The translations under genes were made by a program, and so were the position numbers. From NCBI GenBank assembly GCA_963811905.1, contig CAWETK010000019.1, forward strand, positions 1 through 64,000: a stretch of 64,000 nucleotides of DNA. Direction: 5' to 3'. The notes below the pieces were generated by a model, which had not been told where the DNA came from, did not search any database, and saw only the letters and a program-made list of their open reading frames with translations. The stretch is from DATFVA01 sp963811905. Lineage in GTDB: Bacteria > Bacteroidota > Ignavibacteria > Ignavibacteriales > Ignavibacteriaceae. This document shows positions 58,621 through 64,000 of this stretch, piece by piece (within the stretch, counting starts at the first letter, position 1; each line of letters begins with the position of its first letter).

Positions 58621-60057
58621 TCATTTAAGCAATAAAAGTTTCCTTATGGATGAAAAATTACCTGATTCCATTTCGCAGAAATAAACGCCTGTGGATAACC
58701 CGTAATCGATTGAATTAAAATTAACACTATAAGTTCCTTCCTGTTTTTCATTGTTTACTAACTCCGCTACCTGTTTTCCAAGTATATTATAAATCCTAAG
58801 TGAAACATAACTTTTTGAAGGCACAGAAAATTTTATAATGGTTTCAGGATTGAACGGATTTGGATAATTCTGGTACAAATAAAAATCTTTGGGAAGATTA
58901 TTCCCGGTTCTTTTTTCTTTTATTTCTGTAACAATCAGTGGAAGCAGTTTGCCCATAGGCCCGCCATACGCTCCCATATCATTCCTGGTTGTCCCGAGAG
59001 ATGGGTATAAAGCAAAACCGGGATTAGCCGGATCCTCAGGATCGTTAAAAACGGTATCCGGATCCCCACCATCTATACATCCGGTATTCGCCCCGGGCAA
59101 ATATATATCCTCCGAAAGAAGCGGATCTTCATTTAGATTGCCTTCACCTGTAAAACCTCCCTCAACATCGCTGTACGTTACATCCGCACTGCCGCTGCCT
59201 GTAAGAAAAATCTGGTCGCCGGATGTCTGAGTGTTTCCCCAGATGATATTGTTTTCTGCCTTTATCGATGTTGACCAGACTAATATTCCCCCTCCTTTTC
59301 CTTTATTACCTCCGCTTCCGGTGACAGAATTAAAAGCAATTACGTTATTCTCTATTATTGTTGTCCCAAGTGCAAGTGTCCATACCCCTCCGCCTCCGAA
59401 ATCCTCTCCACCGCTGTTGTTGATAATAATATTATTCTTCATTTCGCCTGTGGCATAATTCCAGACAACCCCTGCTCCATAATGTCCTTTGTTGTTTGCA
59501 ATTATATTATTGTAAATATGCGCATTCGAATCCCCGGCTCTTATTCCTCCTCCGCCTGCGCTGGTTACCCCTGTCCTGTCAATTGCTTCGTTATTAATAA
59601 TCAGGTTGTTTTCTATGGTAGGGGAGGATAAAGTGATAATAATTCCTCCTCCTTCCCTGTATACACCGGCGCCATGTTCATCAATCCATTTGGTTCCTGT
59701 TCCTCCGGTTAAAGTAAAACCGCATAATACTGCAGTACTATCTTCACCCGAAACTATTCTTACACAGCTTGCAGAATCAGGACTTAAGGGACTGCTGCCG
59801 TTTATCACAGTATTCACGATATGCATTGGATCCTGGTCAAGTATATAATTGCTGGCTACAACAATGTTTTTTCCGGAAAAATTGATATTCTCGAAATATG
59901 TTCCTTCAGCTGCAAGCACTGTATCACCGTTTTGAGCAGAATTTATTGCTTGCTGGATTGAGCCGAATTCAGAAGGGACATTCAGTATTTCCGCTTTAAA
60001 AAGACCCTGGAACAGAATGCCCAGAAAGAAACAATAAAACAGGATAGAACGTAACAT
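58621..60057 (-). CDS. secreted parallel beta-helix protein with T9SS sorting domain
   Basis: A 478-residue exported protein. Signal peptide (1-22) is followed by a right-handed beta-helix (about 30-330) with repeated NN-I-I-N-N-x-A rungs (e.g. IENNLIINNEA, YNNIIANNKG) and a Gly-rich turn region. The last 80 residues are a type A sorting domain with NYPNPFNPETIIKFSVP, ending SIRKLLLLK. ATG 60057 is preferred to 60096 because GGAGGTCAA stands directly before it and the signal peptide begins there. A surface carbohydrate-active or adhesin role is possible; no catalytic motif seen. Confidence 0.85.
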   Translation of the reverse strand: MLRSILFYCFFLGILFQGLFKAEILNVPSEFGSIQQAINSAQNGDTVLAAEGTYFENINFSGKNIVVASNYILDQDPMHIVNTVINGSSPLSPDSASCVRIVSGEDSTAVLCGFTLTGGTGTKWIDEHGAGVYREGGGIIITLSSPTIENNLIINNEAIDRTGVTSAGGGGIRAGDSNAHIYNNIIANNKGHYGAGVVWNYATGEMKNNIIINNSGGEDFGGGGVWTLALGTTIIENNVIAFNSVTGSGGNKGKGGGILVWSTSIKAENNIIWGNTQTSGDQIFLTGSGSADVTYSDVEGGFTGEGNLNEDPLLSEDIYLPGANTGCIDGGDPDTVFNDPEDPANPGFALYPSLGTTRNDMGAYGGPMGKLLPLIVTEIKEKRTGNNLPKDFYLYQNYPNPFNPETIIKFSVPSKSYVSLRIYNILGKQVAELVNNEKQEGTYSVNFNSIDYGLSTGVYFCEMESGNFSSIRKLLLLK

Positions 60058-60176
60058 TTGACCTCCGATGATTTTATGATAAAATTCTGAATGCAATCTA
60101 AATCAGGATTTAAAAAGAATCGTCCTGAAACATGTTTCCGAACTATTTTCTGCGGGATAAACTGATGAACGGCTGA

Positions 60177-61352
60177 TTATGCTGATTTCTGAACAGCATG
60201 ATGAGTATGGTAGGGGAGATATCTTTTCCTGTATTCAGTAGGAGTAATGCCTGTAAATTTTTTGAAGGTGGTGTTGAATACGGATTTCGAATTGAAACCG
60301 ACTCCGTACAATATTTCAAGTACAGTCATTTTTCTTTTGGCCGGATTAGAGAGGATCAATTTCGCATCATCGATCCTGTAACTGTTTATAAAATCAAAGA
60401 AATTCTGATTCCTTTTTTCGTTTATAATTCTGGATAATATCCTGGGATTTATTTCCAGACGATCAGAAAGTTCCTTGAGAGTTAATGTAGATGTCAGGTA
60501 CGGTTTTTCTTCTGCCATATAATCAAGCAGTTTCTTCAGGTAAATATTGTTTTCTTCTTCAGAAACCGGTTGAGAATCACCTTTGGTTTTGGGCAGGTCC
60601 TTTTCGATCCCGAAAAACTGGAACGGCTGCTTTAGTCCCTTGTAAATAACCAGGTTTGCAAATACAAAGTTTATGGTGATTGAAATAAAAGTCAAATAAC
60701 CTGATAATTCAGGAGAAATTCCGCTTGTATTCCGTATGAGAAAATGTGCGAAATCGATCAGCCACATGAAAAGAAAAGCGTAAAGGACTAGTTCAAGCCA
60801 GCCGAGCTCGAGGTGATGGACCATGGAATACAGAGATTTAATCCTTTTATTGTAGCTTAGCAGCAGGAACAATGTAACAGCCATATAAATAAGTATCTGA
60901 ACATTCATAGCAAGACTTACCCGGAATCCAAGTGAATAAGGCAGTATAGCTCCCCTATGGAGCAATTCTATTTTAACAGAAACAGGCTCAAAATGATAGT
61001 AAACCGCATATAAAACATTGTAGATTAAAAAAGGGATTAAATGAAGTAAATCAGTTTTCTTAAGCTGGAAGTTATTCCCTGTAAGAGACCGTGTATAGAG
61101 AAACAAAAGAGGCCCGAACAGAAATCCGAACGAAGTTCCTATAAAAAAGAAATGCGCACCTGAAGGAAGAATGTATTCGGAAAATGCAAACAGGAGATAT
61201 CCGATTAGATACATAGCATTGCTAAAAAGAAAGGCGGACAGCAGCAGCTGATTTACCCTGTTTCCCTTTTTAAGACTTAAAAGGAAAAAAGAGAAAATAA
61301 ATAACTGTAAGGCTGCTACTATAGCTATAAGGTCAGTAACAGATATCTGCAT
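60177..61352 (-). CDS. AraC-family regulator with N-terminal membrane domain
   Basis: A 391-residue protein with seven transmembrane helices (about 6-230) followed by a cytoplasmic AraC-type two-HTH domain (about 285-380, with the second HTH GVGFNSKSVFNTTFKKFTGITPTEYRK). It is a membrane-bound transcription factor common in Bacteroidota. It lies 119 nt upstream of the beta-helix gene on the same strand, possibly its regulator. The signal is unknown. Confidence 0.88.
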   Translation of the reverse strand: MQISVTDLIAIVAALQLFIFSFFLLSLKKGNRVNQLLLSAFLFSNAMYLIGYLLFAFSEYILPSGAHFFFIGTSFGFLFGPLLFLYTRSLTGNNFQLKKTDLLHLIPFLIYNVLYAVYYHFEPVSVKIELLHRGAILPYSLGFRVSLAMNVQILIYMAVTLFLLLSYNKRIKSLYSMVHHLELGWLELVLYAFLFMWLIDFAHFLIRNTSGISPELSGYLTFISITINFVFANLVIYKGLKQPFQFFGIEKDLPKTKGDSQPVSEEENNIYLKKLLDYMAEEKPYLTSTLTLKELSDRLEINPRILSRIINEKRNQNFFDFINSYRIDDAKLILSNPAKRKMTVLEILYGVGFNSKSVFNTTFKKFTGITPTEYRKRYLPYHTHHAVQKSA

Positions 61353-61510
61353 TAATTAATACCCGAATTATTATACCTTATTATATGCATTTTATTGAAA
61401 AATGTCTATGATGTTATCTAAATCATAATGTGATCACTTACTATTATTATTTGAATTCCCTTCCATTTTCGGTAAATTTGAAGTCAATTTTTAAATCCGA
61501 AACTACTTTA

Positions 61511-62611
61511 ATGCGATATCCTTTTTCTGAAATAGAATCTAAATGGCAGCAGTTCTGGACGGAGAACAAGGTTGCTAAAACAAATTTAGATAAAACCGGC
61601 AATAAACTTTACTCCCTTGTAATGTTTATTTACCCTTCCGGTGCAAAGCTACATATAGGACACTGGTATAACTACGGTCCCAATGATTCCTGGGCAAGAT
61701 ATAAGAAGCTCACGGGATATAATGTCTTTGAGCCGATTGGTTATGATGCTTTCGGCCTGCCGGCAGAGAACTATGCAATAAAATCCGGCGTACATCCATA
61801 TGATAGTACGATGCAGAATATTTCCGACATCCGTGAACAGTTAAAAAAGATGGGCTGCATGTATGACTGGGATGCAGAACTGATGACCTGTGATCCAGAA
61901 TATTATAAATGGAATCAATGGCTGTTTCTGAAGCTTTATGAAAAGGGACTGGCTTACAGGAAAAATGCGCCTGTGAACTGGTGTCCTAATGATCAGACCG
62001 TTCTTGCTAATGAACAGGTACAGTCCGATGGCACCTGCGAACGGTGCGGAGCAGTGGTGGTGCAGAAAAATCTCACACAGTGGTTTTTTAAGATTACAGA
62101 TTATGCTGAACAGCTTCTTCAGGGACTCGAAACCATCGAATGGCCTGAAAAAACAAAATTGATGCAGCGCAACTGGATAGGTAAAAGTGAAGGGGCTGAA
62201 GTAAATTTTAAAGTTGACGGCAGCGATGAAGTTATCTCTGTTTTTACGACCCGCCCGGATACTCTGTATGGTGTTACTTACGTAGTTCTCGCACCCGAAC
62301 ATCCGCTTGTTGATAAGCTTACAGCACCGGAATATAAAGCGGATGTTGATGCTTACAGGGAATCTGTGAAGCTGCTTTCTGAAATTGAAAGGACCTCTAC
62401 TGTAAAGGAAAAAACCGGAACTCCGATTGGTGCTTATGCAATTAACCCGGTCGACAGTGAAAAGATCCCCATCTGGATTGCTGATTATGCCTTGCTTACG
62501 TACGGAACAGGCTGCGTAATGGCAGTTCCGGGTCACGATGAACGCGATTTCGAATTTGCTAAAAAGTTTGCACTTCCGGTTAAAAAGGTAATACTGGAGA
62601 CCGGGTACTGA
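61511..62611 (+). CDS. leuS: leucyl-tRNA synthetase, N-terminal part (frameshifted)
   Basis: The first 366 residues of LeuRS: Rossmann fold with PSGAKLHIGHWYNY (HIGH motif), a zinc knuckle at CPNDQ...CERCGAVV, and most of the CP1 editing domain with VFTTRPDTLYGVTYV and GTGCVMAVPGHDERDFEF. The start is ATG 61511 (the frame is open from 61430). It ends in TGA at 62609-62611, but the next frame continues the protein: removing one base near 62600 joins it to the 62655 fragment. LeuRS is essential, so a sequence error or unusual decoding is likely. Confidence 0.85.
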   Translation: MRYPFSEIESKWQQFWTENKVAKTNLDKTGNKLYSLVMFIYPSGAKLHIGHWYNYGPNDSWARYKKLTGYNVFEPIGYDAFGLPAENYAIKSGVHPYDSTMQNISDIREQLKKMGCMYDWDAELMTCDPEYYKWNQWLFLKLYEKGLAYRKNAPVNWCPNDQTVLANEQVQSDGTCERCGAVVVQKNLTQWFFKITDYAEQLLQGLETIEWPEKTKLMQRNWIGKSEGAEVNFKVDGSDEVISVFTTRPDTLYGVTYVVLAPEHPLVDKLTAPEYKADVDAYRESVKLLSEIERTSTVKEKTGTPIGAYAINPVDSEKIPIWIADYALLTYGTGCVMAVPGHDERDFEFAKKFALPVKKVILETGY

Positions 62612-62654
62612 TGTTGACCAGGAATTAAAACAAGCCTATACCGGAACCGGTAAA

Positions 62655-63977
62655 ATGGTTTTCTCGGATGAGTTTAACGGACTAAATTCTGAAATCGGGA
62701 AGCAGAGAATAATTGAATATCTCGAACTGAGAGATTTTGGAAAAAGGAAAATAAATTTCAGGCTGAGAGACTGGCTGATCTCCCGCCAGCGTTACTGGGG
62801 CACACCTATACCTGTGATTCATTGTCCTGACTGCGGGATTGTTCCTGTCGCAGAAGAAAATCTGCCTGTTACACTACCCTATGAAGTTGAGTTCAAACAT
62901 TCGGGTGAATCTCCGCTGACTACAAATTCTGATTTTATAAATGTTAAATGTCCCAAATGCGGTTCTGATGCAAAACGTGATGCAGATACAATGGATACTT
63001 TCGTGGACTCTTCCTGGTACTATTTCAGATACCTGGATCCGCATATAAAAGATGCGATGTTTGATAAAGAGAAAGCAGAGAACTGGGTTCCAGTGGATAT
63101 GTATGTCGGCGGTGCAGAACACGCAACAATGCACCTGCTGTATGCCCGGTTTATACATAAATTTTTAAGAGATCTGGGTTTAACTAATAGTGATGAACCT
63201 TTTCAGCATCTTCTTCACCAGGGAACAATTACAAATGACGGCGCTAAAATGTCAAAATCCCGGGGGAACGTTGTTAATCCCGGTGAGTTTACTTCCAGGT
63301 ATGGTTCCGATGTCTTCAGGATGTATCTGATGTTCATGGGTCCCTATGAACTTGGCGGCGATTGGAGCGATAAAGGTATTTCAGGAGTCGAAAGGTTTGT
63401 ACTGAGAACGTATGATTTATTCAACAGATATACTGCACTTGCAGGAAAAATATCCTTCAATGAAAAGTACGATATAAGTTCTCTTAATGAAGAGGAAAAA
63501 GCAATCTACAGGAAGACAAACCAGACAGTTAAAAAGTTTGAAGAAGAAATAAGCAGTTTCAGATTTAATACTGCGATTGCTTCACTGATGGAATTAATCA
63601 ATGAACTTAAAAATATCGGCGCATGTTCCGATGAAATTAAGCTCTATTCTCTTAGCAGGTTTGCAGTATTGCTTGCCCCTGTTGCACCTCATCTTGCAGA
63701 GGAATGCTGGCAGCTGCTTGGAAATGAAGAATCATTATTCGTTAACCCGGTATGGTTTAAACACGATGCAGCTGCTCTTGTTGCCGATACTGTACAAATT
63801 GCTGTGCAGGTAAACGGCAAACTTAGAGATACAATAGAAGTTCCCCTGGATAGTGGGCAGGAAGAGGTAAAAGCTGTCCTTGCAGTTAATGAAAAAGTTG
63901 CAAAGCATACAGAAGGAAAAAATATTGTAAAAGAGATCTATGTTAAGAATAAAATCTACAATATTGTTGTGAAGTAA
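62655..63977 (+). CDS. leuS: leucyl-tRNA synthetase, C-terminal part (frameshifted)
   Basis: The last 440 residues of LeuRS. They carry the end of the CP1 domain, DWLISRQRYWGTPIP, a second zinc site CPDCG...CPKCG, the KMSKS loop as AKMSKSRGN (about 199-207), the anticodon-binding helical bundle and the C-terminal domain. The coding frame is open upstream of the ATG to about 62601 and reads directly on from the N-terminal fragment after a one-base shift. As a separate protein it would lack HIGH and be inactive alone. Confidence 0.85.
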   Translation: MVFSDEFNGLNSEIGKQRIIEYLELRDFGKRKINFRLRDWLISRQRYWGTPIPVIHCPDCGIVPVAEENLPVTLPYEVEFKHSGESPLTTNSDFINVKCPKCGSDAKRDADTMDTFVDSSWYYFRYLDPHIKDAMFDKEKAENWVPVDMYVGGAEHATMHLLYARFIHKFLRDLGLTNSDEPFQHLLHQGTITNDGAKMSKSRGNVVNPGEFTSRYGSDVFRMYLMFMGPYELGGDWSDKGISGVERFVLRTYDLFNRYTALAGKISFNEKYDISSLNEEEKAIYRKTNQTVKKFEEEISSFRFNTAIASLMELINELKNIGACSDEIKLYSLSRFAVLLAPVAPHLAEECWQLLGNEESLFVNPVWFKHDAAALVADTVQIAVQVNGKLRDTIEVPLDSGQEEVKAVLAVNEKVAKHTEGKNIVKEIYVKNKIYNIVVK

Positions 63978-64000
63978 TAACAATCTCGGAAAGAAATTCA

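Noticed and set aside
58889..59848. Three plus-strand frames of 75-113 codons
   Set aside because: Antisense shadows of the beta-helix gene, Pro/Ser-rich as expected for the reverse complement of its Gly/Asn-rich repeats.
61841..62536. 231-codon minus-strand frame
   Set aside because: It is antisense to the conserved LeuRS coding sequence; composition is that of a shadow frame.

Overview
The window is about 64 kb of chromosome from a bacterium of the Bacteroidota/Chlorobi side of the FCB group, most probably Ignavibacteria (Ignavibacteriota). The basis is two secreted proteins with the type IX secretion C-terminal sorting domain (NYPNPFNP motif), a GWxTD-domain protein, a UbiA enzyme of the geranylgeranylglycerol-phosphate type, lptE and mlaEFD envelope genes of FCB type, three sigma-54 activators, and a Bacteroidota-like TAnnTTTG element in the rRNA promoter. 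The assignment is inferred from gene content, not from a tree. All recognised genes are bacterial and chromosomal. I see no prophage, insertion sequence or CRISPR array.

Layout. 1-5540: a complete rRNA operon (16S, tRNA-Ile, tRNA-Ala, 23S, 5S) with promoter, two boxA-like antitermination signals, RNase III-type processing stems and a terminator. 5705-9716: a sigma-54 activator followed by osmC, an mddA-like methyltransferase and a DUF4242 gene. A 29-bp inverted repeat and a GG-N10-GC promoter sit between the activator and osmC, so this looks like a self-contained regulon. 9749-14206: minus-strand genes with signs of decay: a YCII protein with a frame-broken signal peptide, a PIF1-like helicase split from its C-terminal HTH domain, and a TIGR01777 SDR. 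Between the last two lie 11-bp and 7-bp tandem repeats.

14493-39047 is mostly one strand: a secreted cupredoxin, miaB, a SPOR protein, an MBL hydrolase, then a long envelope and housekeeping run. That run is sigma-54 activator, lptE, GT2, TPR, mpg, GT9, DUF3108, CPBP protease, DUF2007, cdsA, rimO, GWxTD, PfkB kinase, Omp85, UbiA, rnhB and yraN, followed by an outer-membrane candidate and mlaEFD. 39299-43440: an S9 peptidase and uvrA. 43441-47162: an AT-rich accessory stretch with an 11-bp repeat array, a small membrane protein, a frame-broken GT39-like glycosyltransferase and a methyltransferase. 47254-50295: a large metalloprotease/beta-propeller/beta-barrel fusion.

50436-56082: lipoproteins, then a tight sigma-54 activator/Ser-Thr kinase-PEGA/membrane protein cluster that looks like an uncharacterised signalling unit. 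56258-61352: a lipoprotein, a WG-repeat protein, a Y-shaped inverted-repeat structure, a T9SS beta-helix protein and an AraC regulator with an N-terminal membrane domain. 61511-63977: leuS interrupted by a single frameshift. Four loci carry frame breaks, one of them an essential gene. Residual sequencing indels must therefore be ruled out before any of them is called a pseudogene.
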